Program-made: the position numbers and the translations under genes
NCBI GenBank assembly: GCA_903929885.1
Contig: CAIYWI010000097.1
Location: forward strand, 1 to 64,000
Reading direction: 5' to 3'
DNA from: an uncultured Phycisphaerales bacterium
Lineage (GTDB): Bacteria > Planctomycetota > Phycisphaerae > Phycisphaerales > UBA1924
DNA length: 64,000 bases
Shown here: positions 10,465 to 18,810 of the stretch, in pieces
Layout of the letters: each line of letters begins with the position of its first letter
Position numbering within the stretch: the first letter of the stretch is position 1
The notes under the pieces: model-generated
Database searches by the model: none
Seen by the model: the letters and a program-made list of their open reading frames with translations, nothing else
What the model was told of the DNA's origin: nothing

Positions 10465-11573
10465 GGCGACGACTCCGGCGTGGTCGCGAACTCGACGCAG
10501 GCGACGACGAGGAGCAGGACGCCCACCTGCACGCCGATCAGGATGGTCTGGGTCAGGTCGGCCGTTCGCAGGAGCAGGCCGGAAACCCCGGTCACGGCGG
10601 TGAGGCCGCAGATGACGCCCACGGCGGCTGACTTGGTCATTCCCCGTCGAACGAGTCGGTGGGACAGATGGTTGAGGTCGCCCACGAAGGGTGACTTGCC
10701 CGCACGGAGACGAATCAGGGTGACGGAGGTGAAGTCATAGAGAGGCACCGCGAGCACCACCAGCGGGGTCAGCACGGCGAACCATGTGGGGCTCAGTCCG
10801 GGCTGAACATAGGTGGTGCGGGTCGTCAGGAAGGCCAACAGGAATCCGATGACGAGCGATCCGCCATCGCCCATGAAGATCGTGGCGGGGGGGCGGTTGA
10901 ACACGAGGAAGCCCAGCAGCGATCCGAGCAGCAACGCGAGGCACGCCGCGATGAACCACTGACCGCCCGCGAGCGTGCCGACCAGGAACAAGGCAGCGGC
11001 CGTGGCCGCGCAGCCGCCGGCGAGGCCGTCCATGTTGTCGATGAAGTTCATCGCGTTGGTCACGATGAGGAACCACACCACGGTGACAGCCGTGGACCAG
11101 ATCGGGAACGAGCCGGGTTCGTCGAGGTAGGTGAGGAGCCGGGTTTCTCCGACGGTGGCGACCGCGAGGGCCGGCGCGGTCATGATCGCCAGCTTGAGCA
11201 TGGGGCCCAGCGGCCTGCGATCGTCGATGAGGCCCAAGACATGAAGCGACGCAAGGCACGCGATGAGCGTCAAGGCGAGGGGCGTGTGAGACGCCAGTCC
11301 CGCCAGGTGGGGCCCGACGGGCGGCACCAGCGTGGCGAGGCGTTCGGGGGCCAGATGCACGACGATGAGCAGCGCGGCGACCGGCAGGCAGAACGCCCAG
11401 AAGATCGCGATGCCGCCGGTGTTGGGAATAGGTCTGCTCGGGGCCTTGACCTGTCCGGCACGCGGAGCGGTGTCGAACGCGGCCATGCGAGCGCTCAGGC
11501 GACGCACCAGCCAGGTGAGGGGCATGGAGAGTGCGAGCGAAAGCCCGATCAGACTGAGGCAGAGCCACGTCAC
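10461..11573 (-). CDS. WecA/MraY-family phospho-sugar polyprenyl transferase
   Basis: Transfers a sugar-1-phosphate to undecaprenyl phosphate, the first membrane step of glycan synthesis. Family motifs are PIPNTGGIAIFW, the DD motif in LGLIDDRRPLGP, NAMNFIDNMDGLAGG, NRPPATIFMGDGGSLVIGF and a His motif in DLNHLSHRLVRRG. About ten membrane helices are visible in 370 aa. I choose GTG 11573 because it overlaps the previous stop as GTGA and gives a normal N terminus (TWLCLSLIGLSLALSMP). It is more like WecA/TagO than MraY because the wall genes lie elsewhere and a Wzy-like gene follows. Confidence 0.88.
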   Translation of the reverse strand: MTWLCLSLIGLSLALSMPLTWLVRRLSARMAAFDTAPRAGQVKAPSRPIPNTGGIAIFWAFCLPVAALLIVVHLAPERLATLVPPVGPHLAGLASHTPLALTLIACLASLHVLGLIDDRRPLGPMLKLAIMTAPALAVATVGETRLLTYLDEPGSFPIWSTAVTVVWFLIVTNAMNFIDNMDGLAGGCAATAAALFLVGTLAGGQWFIAACLALLLGSLLGFLVFNRPPATIFMGDGGSLVIGFLLAFLTTRTTYVQPGLSPTWFAVLTPLVVLAVPLYDFTSVTLIRLRAGKSPFVGDLNHLSHRLVRRGMTKSAAVGVICGLTAVTGVSGLLLRTADLTQTILIGVQVGVLLLVVACVEFATTPESSP

Positions 11574-12319
11574 GGCCTGAGCGTAGAAGGGTGCGAGCGG
11601 CGGCGTCGACGCATCATCGTCCCCACGGCGCGAACGCTCAGGACGAGCAGGGTCGATCCCGCGGCGACGACAACCCCCATGGTCACGAGCCGGAGAGGCC
11701 ACGGCCCGAGGATCTCGATGGCCGTGAAAGCGCCGGGGTTGGTGGGGCCGACGTAGCCGTAGTTCCAGCCGGTGACGAGGTTGAGGGGCACCATCAGGGC
11801 CGCATAGGCCAAGAGCACGCACCACGCGTTGGCAGCGTCCCGCATGGTGGGCGCGTATCCGCGAACGAGCAACTCGTAGAACGCCGAGGCGACGATCTGG
11901 AAGTGACTGGCGAAGAAGAGCCAGAATCGCAGGGTGGCGGGCCCTTCGGCAAGCGTCGGGGTGACGAAGGCCTGGCCGCACAGCAGCAGACCGGCGAAGA
12001 CCAGCATGGTGCGAGGGAGTCGTCGGTCGGTGGAGAGCGACCACGCGGCGACCCAGCCCATGACGTCGCACACCTGCAACGGGAGCGCAGACGCCCAGTC
12101 GAATGGTTGGCGAAGGGCGAAGTAGAGGACATTGATCGACTGAACGATGAGGACGGCTCGGACCCACGCCCGACGAACCATCGGCTCGGCTTCGGCGTTG
12201 GCGGCCATGCGCCAGATCCACAGGCCCAGGCCGATGCAGACCACGACCGTGAGCAGGTGCGTGGTCGAGTAGGGCGCAAAGTGCTCCATGGGGCGAGCCG
12301 ACAGGTCAGGTGGCGGCAT
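11570..12319 (-). CDS. YwaF-like integral membrane protein (TIGR02206 type)
   Basis: About seven hydrophobic helices in 249 aa with the family features HLLTVVVCIGLGLWIW, ALPLQVCDVMGWVAAWSL and NYGYVGPTNPGAFTAI. The function of this family is not known. Possible starts are GTG 12340, ATG 12319 (overlapping the rlmN stop) and ATG 12289 (MEHFAPYSTTH); the last best matches the usual N terminus of the family. The stop overlaps the start of the WecA-like gene as GTGA, placing it in the same leftward operon. Confidence 0.75.
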   Translation of the reverse strand: MPPPDLSARPMEHFAPYSTTHLLTVVVCIGLGLWIWRMAANAEAEPMVRRAWVRAVLIVQSINVLYFALRQPFDWASALPLQVCDVMGWVAAWSLSTDRRLPRTMLVFAGLLLCGQAFVTPTLAEGPATLRFWLFFASHFQIVASAFYELLVRGYAPTMRDAANAWCVLLAYAALMVPLNLVTGWNYGYVGPTNPGAFTAIEILGPWPLRLVTMGVVVAAGSTLLVLSVRAVGTMMRRRRRSHPSTLRP

Positions 12320-13433
12320 GCTCGTGGCGGAGTTGGCCACAGGCGGCGGCGATGTCTCGCCCTCGCGACGCCCGGATGTGCGTGTTGACGTGCCTGTCGG
12401 TCAGGATCTGCTGGAACGCGCGAACATCGTCGGTCTCGGGGCGCTTGAAGGGCGTGCCTCGCACCTCGTTGTAGCGGATGAGGTTGACGTTGGCGCGGAG
12501 CGTCTTGGCGAGACCGGCGAGTTGCTCGGCATGTTCGGGCCGATCGTTGACGCCCCGGAGGAGCGTGTACTCGAGCGTGATCTCGCGACCCGTCTTCTCG
12601 AACCACTTGCGGCATGCGGCCAGAAGGTCCGCAATGGTGGTGAACTCGGCCCATGGAATGAGCGATCGCCGGATGTCGTCGTTGGGAGCGTGCAGGCTGA
12701 GGGCCAGGGTGACGGGCAGTTCCAGTTGCTCGGAGAGCTTCTCGATGGCCTTGGGGAGGCCGACGGTCGAGATGGTGATCTTTCGGGCGCTGATGCCCAA
12801 GCCCCACAGGGCGGAGATGGTGCGGATGGCCGCGATCACGTTCTGCATGTTGCTGAGCGGCTCGCCCATGCCCATGAACACGACATTGCTGATGCGACGA
12901 ACGCCAGGCAGACGGCCGAGTCGATAGACCTGCTCGACGATGCGACCGGCGCTCAGGCTGGCGTCCAGACCGCCCATGCCGCTGGCGCAGAACTTGCACC
13001 CCACGGGGCAACCCACCTGCGAGGAGATGCATGCGGTCCGTCGATCCTCCGTCGGGATCATGACGCACTCGGTCTGCCGCCGCGTGTCGTTGACGACCGG
13101 CTGGAGCACGCGAAGAAGGGTGGGACGGTCCGGTTCGATGATGGCACCCTCGTCGCGATGAGCGCCGTCGGACCACTGCACGAGGAGCTTTTGGGTGCCG
13201 TCGCTGGCGAGTTGGTGCGAGAGCACCTCGCCGGACAGGAAGGTGACCTGCGAATGCAGCAGGTCGCGATCGGCCTTGGAGAGGCTGGTCATCTCCGCCG
13301 GGTCGGTCACGCCCTTCTCGTAGACCCATTCGAGGATCTGCTTGGCGCGGAACTTGGGCATGCGAACCGACTCGCACCAATCGGCGAGACTCTCGGGGGT
13401 GTGCTCGAAGATGTGATTGGCGGGATGCTGCAA
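12306..13433 (-). CDS. rlmN: RlmN, dual-specificity 23S rRNA/tRNA C2-adenine methyltransferase
   Basis: A radical-SAM enzyme that methylates A2503 of 23S rRNA and A37 of some tRNAs. The cluster motif CPVGCKFC is preceded by ACISSQVG and followed by NVVFMGMGEPLSN, KITISTVGLP, LALSLHAPNDDIR and EYTLLRGVND. The C-terminal NTHIRASRGRDIAAACGQL holds the second catalytic Cys region. Length is 375 aa, normal for the family. The start appears to be TTG 13433; no ATG or GTG start fits before the conserved body. Part of the leftward block after ispH. Confidence 0.95.
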   Translation of the reverse strand: MQHPANHIFEHTPESLADWCESVRMPKFRAKQILEWVYEKGVTDPAEMTSLSKADRDLLHSQVTFLSGEVLSHQLASDGTQKLLVQWSDGAHRDEGAIIEPDRPTLLRVLQPVVNDTRRQTECVMIPTEDRRTACISSQVGCPVGCKFCASGMGGLDASLSAGRIVEQVYRLGRLPGVRRISNVVFMGMGEPLSNMQNVIAAIRTISALWGLGISARKITISTVGLPKAIEKLSEQLELPVTLALSLHAPNDDIRRSLIPWAEFTTIADLLAACRKWFEKTGREITLEYTLLRGVNDRPEHAEQLAGLAKTLRANVNLIRYNEVRGTPFKRPETDDVRAFQQILTDRHVNTHIRASRGRDIAAACGQLRHEHAAT

Positions 13434-13475
13434 GGGTGCCTTCGTGGTGGTGGCCGAGGAGCGAGGCGAGAGGGG

Positions 13476-14522
13476 TCAACCGCGGCGCGACGCGCTGACG
13501 GTCAGCGGGACGGCTCCGTAGGACTCGCGGGTGATGGGGGCGGTGACGGCACGGAAGCGACGGGACTCGGGATCGATGCCCCGTTGCTCCATGATGCGGC
13601 GAAGCGCGCCGGGCGGCGCAAACTCGACATCCTCGTTGAAGATGTCGCGTTGCTCGATCGTGCCCCCGAACTTGTCGAGAATCGCCTTGCATACGGCGGC
13701 GACGAGATCCTCGGGAGCCGATGCGCCGGCCGTCACCAGCACGCGAGCGATGCCGGGCGAGAACCAGGACCAGTCGAGTTCGCCGACGTCATCGAGCAGG
13801 CGGGCCGGCGTGCCGGTGTTGGCGCTGATCTCGGTGAGTCGCACGGAGTTGGAGGAGTTGCGGGAGCCGATGACCAGCACCAGATCGACCTCGGGGGCGA
13901 TGCGACGCACCGCGTGCTGGCGGTTGGTCGTGGCGTAGCAGATGTCGCTGCTGGGGGGTTCCTTGATGTTCGGAAACGCCTTCTTGAGGGCGGCGATGAC
14001 GACATTGGCGTCGTCGATCGAGAGCGTGGTCTGCGTGAGGTAGACGAGCTTGTCGGGATCCCGGATGGACAGCAGCGGGATGTCGTCGGGCGACTCGACC
14101 ACCTGCGTGGAGTCGGGCGCCTCGCCGAGGGTGCCGACGACCTCCTGATGGTTGCGGTGTCCCACGAGGAGGATCTGGTAGCCCTGCCGGGAATAGCGAA
14201 CGGCTTCTGCGTGGACCTTGGTGACCAGCGGACAGGTGGCGTCGATGGCGGTGAGCCGACGATCCTTGGCCTGCTGGCGAATCGCCGGACTGATCCCGTG
14301 GGCGGAGAAGACGACGATGGACCCTTCGGGCGCCTCCGCCAGGTCGTCGATGAAGGTGACGCCCCGATCGCGGAACCGCCCGACGACGTGCTTGTTGTGG
14401 ACGATCTCGTGGTAGACGTGGATCCGCTCGCCGGGGAAGAGATCGATGACCTGATCGACGACGTCGATGGCCATGCGCACGCCGGCGCAGAAGCCGCGGG
14501 GATTGGCAAGGATCAGGTGCAT
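13476..14522 (-). CDS. ispH: IspH, 4-hydroxy-3-methylbut-2-enyl diphosphate reductase
   Basis: Last step of the MEP pathway, giving IPP and DMAPP. The three cysteines for the iron-sulfur cluster are in place: Cys12 in NPRGFCAGV, one in DATCPLV and one in SDICYATTNRQ. Other family blocks are HEIVHNKHVV, VVFSAHGISP and SRNSSNSVRL. The length of 348 aa is a little above E. coli IspH (316 aa). The start at ATG 14522 has TACCAT 8 nt upstream. It diverges from an isoprenoid-using hpnC-like gene, so both may be co-regulated from the same short gap. Confidence 0.96.
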   Translation of the reverse strand: MHLILANPRGFCAGVRMAIDVVDQVIDLFPGERIHVYHEIVHNKHVVGRFRDRGVTFIDDLAEAPEGSIVVFSAHGISPAIRQQAKDRRLTAIDATCPLVTKVHAEAVRYSRQGYQILLVGHRNHQEVVGTLGEAPDSTQVVESPDDIPLLSIRDPDKLVYLTQTTLSIDDANVVIAALKKAFPNIKEPPSSDICYATTNRQHAVRRIAPEVDLVLVIGSRNSSNSVRLTEISANTGTPARLLDDVGELDWSWFSPGIARVLVTAGASAPEDLVAAVCKAILDKFGGTIEQRDIFNEDVEFAPPGALRRIMEQRGIDPESRRFRAVTAPITRESYGAVPLTVSASRRG

Positions 14523-14529
14523 GCGCGTC

Positions 14530-14536
14530 TATGGTA
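14530..14536. promoter_or_regulatory. Overlapping divergent -10-like hexamers of ispH and hpnC-like gene
   Basis: On the minus strand TACCAT (14536-14531) ends 8 nt before the ispH ATG. On the plus strand the overlapping TATGGT (14530-14535) precedes the hpnC-like gene by 15 nt. Only 28 nt separate the two coding regions, so polymerases could compete for this site. Confidence 0.4.
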
Positions 14537-14550
14537 TGGGCGACACGACC

Positions 14551-15480
14551 ATGAGCGACCCCGCCTCCCCATCTCCCGACGCCGCCTCCGCCGCCGCCCG
14601 GGCCTGGGTCACGCGATTCACTCGAGGCGCAAAGGAGAATTTCAGCGTCCTGAGTCGACTGGTGCCCCGGGAGCACCGCGAGCACTTCGCTTCGGTCTAC
14701 GCGTTCTGTCGGGTCGCCGACGACTTGGCGGACGAGACCGGAACCGGGAGCGAGGCCCGGGCACGCGCGCGGGAACAGTTGGCGGCCTTCCGCGCGGGAC
14801 TACGCGAGGCGCTCGGTCCGGCATCGGCCCGCGGCGCGCCCGATCGGCCGTGGGGTCACCTGTTCCGTGCCTTGGCATGGACCGTTCGCGAGCGGTCGTT
14901 GCCCGCCGAACCTTTCCATCGCCTGCTCGACGCGTTCGAGGCCGACCAGACCAAGACTCGCTACGCCACGTGGGACGAGTTGATCGGCTACAGCGAACGG
15001 AGCGCCAACCCCGTCGGTCGGCTGGTCCTCATGATCCTCGGACACCGTCCTCCCGACGAGGTGCCAGGCCACGCCGCCATGTTCGCCGCATCCGACGACA
15101 TCTGCACCGGGCTCCAGTTGATCAACTTCTGGCAGGATGTCCGTCGCGACCTTCTCGAACGGGATCGCATCTATCTGCCCCTGGCCGAGTGCCGGATCGA
15201 CGAGGCGACGGTGCGATCGTGGATGGCCGGACCGCCTCGCCCGGAGTTCGGACGGCTGCTGCTGCCGCTCGTGGACCGGACTGAGGCGTTGTTCGCGAGG
15301 GGCGACGCGCTGCCTCGCATGCTGCCCCGCGATCACGCACGGATCATCCGAACATTCTCGCTGGGGGGACGCGCGGTGATCGACAAGGTGCGTGCCATCC
15401 ACGGGGCGACGCTGTGGAGGCGTCCTCGGATGAGCGCATGGGACAAGGCACGGATCCTCATCCGCGCGCTGCTGACGTGA
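14551..15480 (+). CDS. hpnC: Squalene/phytoene synthase family protein, HpnC-like
   Basis: Condenses or rearranges prenyl diphosphates at the membrane. The first Asp-rich motif is YAFCRVADDLADE (DDLAD at residues 57-61), the second is LINFWQDVRRDLLERDRIYL. The opening ENFSVLSRLVPREHREHF is typical of HpnC, which turns presqualene diphosphate to hydroxysqualene in hopanoid synthesis. HpnD and HpnE are not in the window, so a phytoene or dehydrosqualene synthase role stays possible. ATG 14551 (MSDPASPSPD) is preferred; ATG 14536 adds five residues. Confidence 0.85.
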   Translation: MSDPASPSPDAASAAARAWVTRFTRGAKENFSVLSRLVPREHREHFASVYAFCRVADDLADETGTGSEARARAREQLAAFRAGLREALGPASARGAPDRPWGHLFRALAWTVRERSLPAEPFHRLLDAFEADQTKTRYATWDELIGYSERSANPVGRLVLMILGHRPPDEVPGHAAMFAASDDICTGLQLINFWQDVRRDLLERDRIYLPLAECRIDEATVRSWMAGPPRPEFGRLLLPLVDRTEALFARGDALPRMLPRDHARIIRTFSLGGRAVIDKVRAIHGATLWRRPRMSAWDKARILIRALLT

Positions 15481-15496
15481 TCGCCGACGCGACCCT

Positions 15497-16909
15497 TCAG
15501 GGGAAGAGACTGCGAACGCTGTACACGGCCTGAAGCCGCTCGAGCGCCGCGGCGTACGCGGCGGTGCGAAGGTTGCACTTGTACTTCTTGCGCGCGTCGC
15601 GAACTCGCTTGGCCGCCTGCACCATGTGCTTGTTGAGCTCGCGATCGACCCGCTCGAGATCCCACTGCTGGCAGGTCTTGTTCTGGACCCATTCGAAGTA
15701 GGAGACGGTCACGCCTCCCGCGTTGCACAAGATCGCCGGCAGCACCTCGATGCCGCGGGCCTCGAGCACCCGTTCGCCGGCGGGCGTGGTGGGGGCGTTG
15801 GCGCCCTCGGCCACGACCTTGCAGTTGAGCATGCGTGCCTCGCCCTCGGTGATCATCTGCTCGAGGGCGGCGGGGACGAAGACGTCGACCTTGGTTTGAT
15901 AGAACTCGTCCTTGTCGATGCGGCCGGCGCCCTTGAACCCCGCGACGCCGCCGGTCTTCTGACAGTGCAACGCGAGGGCGTGGGCGTCGATGCCGGCGTC
16001 GTTCTGGATGGCCCCGGTATGGTCCATGACGGCGATCATCTTCGCGCCGCGGTCCTGAAGGATGCGACCGGTCCACGAGCCGACATTGCCGAAGCCCAGC
16101 ACGCTGAACTTGCAACCCTTGATGTCGATGCCGATCTCGGGAAGCATCTCGACGAGCGTGTCGACCACGCCCTGACCGGTGGCCTTTTCGCGGCCGAGCG
16201 AACCGCCGTACGCGACGGGCTTGCCGGTGATGACTGCTTCCGGCTGGTGGCCGCCAACCTCGCTGAGGAAGGAATACGTGTCGGCGATCCACGCCATGTG
16301 CTGGGCATTGCTGCCGACGTCCGGCGCGGGGATGTCGTAATCAGGGCCGATCTGATGAGCGATGGCGGCGGTGAAGCGCCGCACGATGCGCTCCATTTCG
16401 CCCTTGCTGTGCTTGTAGGGATCGACCTTGATGCCGCCCTTGCCGCCGCCGAAGGGCACGCCTACGAGCGAGCACTTCATGGTCATCAGGAAGGCCAGAC
16501 TCTTGACGTCGTCAAGGTGCACGTCGTGATGGAACCGCAGCCCGCCCTTGTAGGGTCCCAAGGCGTTGTTGTGCTGGACGCGATAGCCCTTGAAGAGTCG
16601 GTACTCGCCGTCGTCCATGAGGACGGGGAAGTTCACCATGATCTCGTTCTTGGGCTGGGCGAGGATGATCTTGAGATGGTGCGGCAGATTCATGATGTCC
16701 GCAGCCGCGAGCATGCTGCTGACAGTCTGCCGGTACAGGTTGTTGGGGTCGGTCTGGAAGCCCAACTCATCGAAGATCGGGTGCTTGACCAGTTCGGGCG
16801 ATCCTCCGGAGCTTGCCTTGGCCGGGGTTCCCTTGGCGCCACCCTTCTTCGCGGGCGCGGCCTTGGCGGGAGTGGTCTTGGCGGGCGTGGGCTTCGAGGG
16901 TGAGGCCAT
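15497..16909 (-). CDS. gdhA: Glutamate dehydrogenase with Lys/Ala/Pro-rich N-terminal tail
   Basis: Interconverts glutamate with 2-oxoglutarate and ammonium using NAD(P). Conserved blocks: YKGGLRFHHDVHLDDVKSLA, GVPFGGGKGGIKVDP with the Lys residues of the active site, YDIPAPDVGS, and a Rossmann motif in VLGFGNVGSW. The start at ATG 16909 follows AAAGGA. The first 35 or so residues are a TPAK-repeat tail (TPAKTTPAKAAPAKKG) that ordinary enzymes lack and that resembles histone-H1-like tails. The body is about 430 aa, normal length. Together with glnN it gives a second ammonium route. Confidence 0.93.
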   Translation of the reverse strand: MASPSKPTPAKTTPAKAAPAKKGGAKGTPAKASSGGSPELVKHPIFDELGFQTDPNNLYRQTVSSMLAAADIMNLPHHLKIILAQPKNEIMVNFPVLMDDGEYRLFKGYRVQHNNALGPYKGGLRFHHDVHLDDVKSLAFLMTMKCSLVGVPFGGGKGGIKVDPYKHSKGEMERIVRRFTAAIAHQIGPDYDIPAPDVGSNAQHMAWIADTYSFLSEVGGHQPEAVITGKPVAYGGSLGREKATGQGVVDTLVEMLPEIGIDIKGCKFSVLGFGNVGSWTGRILQDRGAKMIAVMDHTGAIQNDAGIDAHALALHCQKTGGVAGFKGAGRIDKDEFYQTKVDVFVPAALEQMITEGEARMLNCKVVAEGANAPTTPAGERVLEARGIEVLPAILCNAGGVTVSYFEWVQNKTCQQWDLERVDRELNKHMVQAAKRVRDARKKYKCNLRTAAYAAALERLQAVYSVRSLFP

Positions 16910-17003
16910 TGTTGGAAGTCCTTTATTGCGAATCACTTGCAGTTGCTCGTCCGGCAACGGTCGTGCGACGCGACGCCGGAGCGTGCAGGCACGGTCTGGG
17001 TCG

Positions 17004-17032
17004 ATCATACCTCCCGCGGATCGCAGTGTACA
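17004..17032 (-). promoter_or_regulatory. Candidate promoter of gdhA
   Basis: On the minus strand TGTACA (17032-17027) and TATGAT (17009-17004) are 17 nt apart. It would give a leader of roughly 90 nt that includes the AAAGGA ribosome-binding site of gdhA. Confidence 0.45.
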
Positions 17033-17125
17033 CCCGACCCGACCAGAAGGCGGCTTGCCGTGCGGCGGCCAACGTGTTTGTCGGGCTTTTACGGGGAGGG
17101 ACGTGAGCCACGTCCGGGAGCCGGT

Positions 17126-18514
17126 TCAGCAGCCGCCGGCTTGCCACACCACGAAGAAGCCCTCAAGGTCGCCACCATCGACTCCCCCGTCAAGGTTGAC
17201 ATCAGCCGCGGGGAGGGCGGCAGACCAGGCCTCGAAGAACGATTCGACATCGGAGCCGTCGATGCCACCGTCGCGGTTGAAGTCCGCCGAACAGCGTGAC
17301 TCGAGGCGAACGGCGGACCACGCGACCGTCCCCCCATCGGCGACGTTTCGGACCGTCACGAGCCAATCGTCGCTCCCTTCCGAAGGGGCGATGCCAGACA
17401 CCGTGAGGGTGCGGGCGGCACCGGGCGCGATGTCGCGGGGAGCGGCGGGGGAGACCGCCGCCTGCCAGGCGGGGACGCCGCCCGAAGGGGAGGCGATGAC
17501 GACCTCCACGTCGACGGGGGATTCATCGGAGTTGCGGACTTGGAGGTCGAGGCTGAACGCGGCCCCCGCGGGCACTGCATCGGTGATCGAACGCGGTTCG
17601 AGGGCCATCCGTGCATCGGCCGAGAGGGTGACGCGAGCGTCGACGGGGGCATCAGGGCCCCAGATGGTGCGCCACGCGGCGGGGTCGTCCTTGAGGTAAA
17701 GGGCGAACCACGAGGTGAGCAGTCGCCGGGTGATGAGCAGTTGATCGGCGCGAGAGAGCGACGAGGAGTCGCATCCGATGCCGGTGGAATCGATGAAGCC
17801 GCAGTGATAGCCGCCTCGAATGTTGGCGAGTTGGCGGGGCGATCGGAGGGCGTTGTACATCGGCTGGCCGTGCGAGGCTGTGGGCACGATGGTGTCGGCA
17901 TCGCCCACGATGAGCAGCGACGGCGCAGCGATCGACGCAGAGGCCGCGATGGCCGAGGGATTCGTTTCCGCCGGCGCTTCGACGGCCAAGGCTCGAATGC
18001 GAACGTCCGATCCAGCGGCGAGGAGCGATGCACCGCCGCCCATCGAATGGCCCGCGATGCCGAAGGCGGCTACATCGACCTTGCCGAAGAGGAACGCACC
18101 CGACGTTGCGTGCTGCTGCTCGAGGTAGGTGAGGCAGCGGGAGAGATCCGAGGCGAAGTTGCCGTGGCTCGGGAAGAGACTTCCTTCACTGTCGCTGGCG
18201 ATGGCGATGAAGCCATGGGAAGCGAGATGTTGAAGGGTCGTGGCGTACCGAGAGGTGGTCTGCAGGAAGCCATGTCCGAAGGTGATGGCGGGCGCGGGGC
18301 CCGCCTGGGGGTGGAAAGGCTGATTCGCCCCTGCGGCAGAGGCGGGGTAGTGAAGTTGCGCCGTGAACGTCGACCCGTTGGCTCGAGTGACCGTGACGCT
18401 CCGCTGGCCGGCGGGAAAAGGGCCGGCTTGGCCCCAGTCGGTGTTTGCTGCAGCTTGGACTGCCAGCAATGTGGCGACCATCAAGACCGTGAACGGGCGG
18501 AGGAGCTGACCCAT
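17126..18514 (-). CDS. Secreted PETase/cutinase-like alpha/beta hydrolase with C-terminal paired dockerin-type repeats
   Basis: The signal peptide is MGQLLRPFTVLMVATLLAVQ followed by AAA. The hydrolase domain has an oxyanion-type stretch FGHGFLQTTSRY, the nucleophile motif GHSMGGGAS with Ser157, Asp207 in GDADTIVP and His237 in GGYHCGF. The triad order and spacing are those of bacterial cutinase and PET-hydrolase relatives. A beta-sandwich-like region follows, then two acidic repeats, ADFNRDGGIDGSDVESFFEAW and ADVNLDGGVDGGDLEGFFVVW, ending in Cys. The substrate is probably an ester polymer or lipid; which one cannot be told from sequence. It is a single gene between gdhA and tRNA-Val. Confidence 0.85.
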   Translation of the reverse strand: MGQLLRPFTVLMVATLLAVQAAANTDWGQAGPFPAGQRSVTVTRANGSTFTAQLHYPASAAGANQPFHPQAGPAPAITFGHGFLQTTSRYATTLQHLASHGFIAIASDSEGSLFPSHGNFASDLSRCLTYLEQQHATSGAFLFGKVDVAAFGIAGHSMGGGASLLAAGSDVRIRALAVEAPAETNPSAIAASASIAAPSLLIVGDADTIVPTASHGQPMYNALRSPRQLANIRGGYHCGFIDSTGIGCDSSSLSRADQLLITRRLLTSWFALYLKDDPAAWRTIWGPDAPVDARVTLSADARMALEPRSITDAVPAGAAFSLDLQVRNSDESPVDVEVVIASPSGGVPAWQAAVSPAAPRDIAPGAARTLTVSGIAPSEGSDDWLVTVRNVADGGTVAWSAVRLESRCSADFNRDGGIDGSDVESFFEAWSAALPAADVNLDGGVDGGDLEGFFVVWQAGGC

Positions 18515-18644
18515 AGAGGCATTGTTCGCCTCTCACGGCTTGGTGGGTTCAGCCGATAACCCGACCCAGACGCGATTGCATCTCGGCCGGCCGACGGACG
18601 AAAGCGAAGGGGACTCCCTCGACGTGTGCCACAGGGAAGTCGAA

Positions 18645-18718
18645 TGGGCGCAACAGGGCTCGAACCTGTGACCTCGGCTATGTGACAGCCGCGCTCTAGC
18701 CAACTGAGCTACGCGCCC
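18645..18718 (-). tRNA. tRNA-Val (anticodon CAC)
   Basis: Minus-strand cloverleaf with acceptor GGGCGCG/TGCGCCC (one G-U pair) and discriminator A. The D arm is GCTC/GAGC, the anticodon arm CGGCT-GTCACAT-AGCCG places CAC at 18682-18684, and the T arm is ACAGG-TTCGAGC-CCTGT. CCA is not encoded. A TACTCT hexamer ends 11 nt upstream of the 5' end. Confidence 0.9.
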
Positions 18719-18729
18719 GAACGGGGAGA

Positions 18730-18735
18730 AGAGTA
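18730..18735 (-). promoter_or_regulatory. -10-like hexamer of tRNA-Val
   Basis: TACTCT on the minus strand, 11 nt before the first tRNA base. Confidence 0.4.
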
Positions 18736-18799
18736 GCCCCCTCGGGGCCGGGAGGCCAGTGGGCCGCCGCCTGTGAGGTGGCGGCGAAGGCGGTCGCGA

Positions 18800-18805
18800 T
18801 AGAAT
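18800..18805 (+). promoter_or_regulatory. -10-like hexamer of the small zinc-ribbon-like gene
   Basis: TAGAAT ends 5 nt before ATG 18811, and no Shine-Dalgarno lies between. Leaderless transcription is likely if this is the start. Confidence 0.4.
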
Positions 18806-18810
18806 CGTGC

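Noticed and set aside
12288-15284. A nearly 1000-codon plus-strand frame across rlmN and ispH
   Set aside because: Both minus-strand genes show full catalytic motifs. The long frame is a codon-bias shadow and changes composition abruptly where it enters the real hpnC region.
14551-15480. Assignment as a firm hopanoid gene
   Set aside because: HpnC is the best match by the N-terminal motif, but hpnD, hpnE and squalene-hopene cyclase are not in the window, so the pathway itself is not claimed.
18645-18718. Reading of the tRNA as tRNA-Asp (GTC)
   Set aside because: Placing GTC at 34-36 breaks the anticodon stem. Only CAC with a 5-bp CGGCT/AGCCG stem fits.
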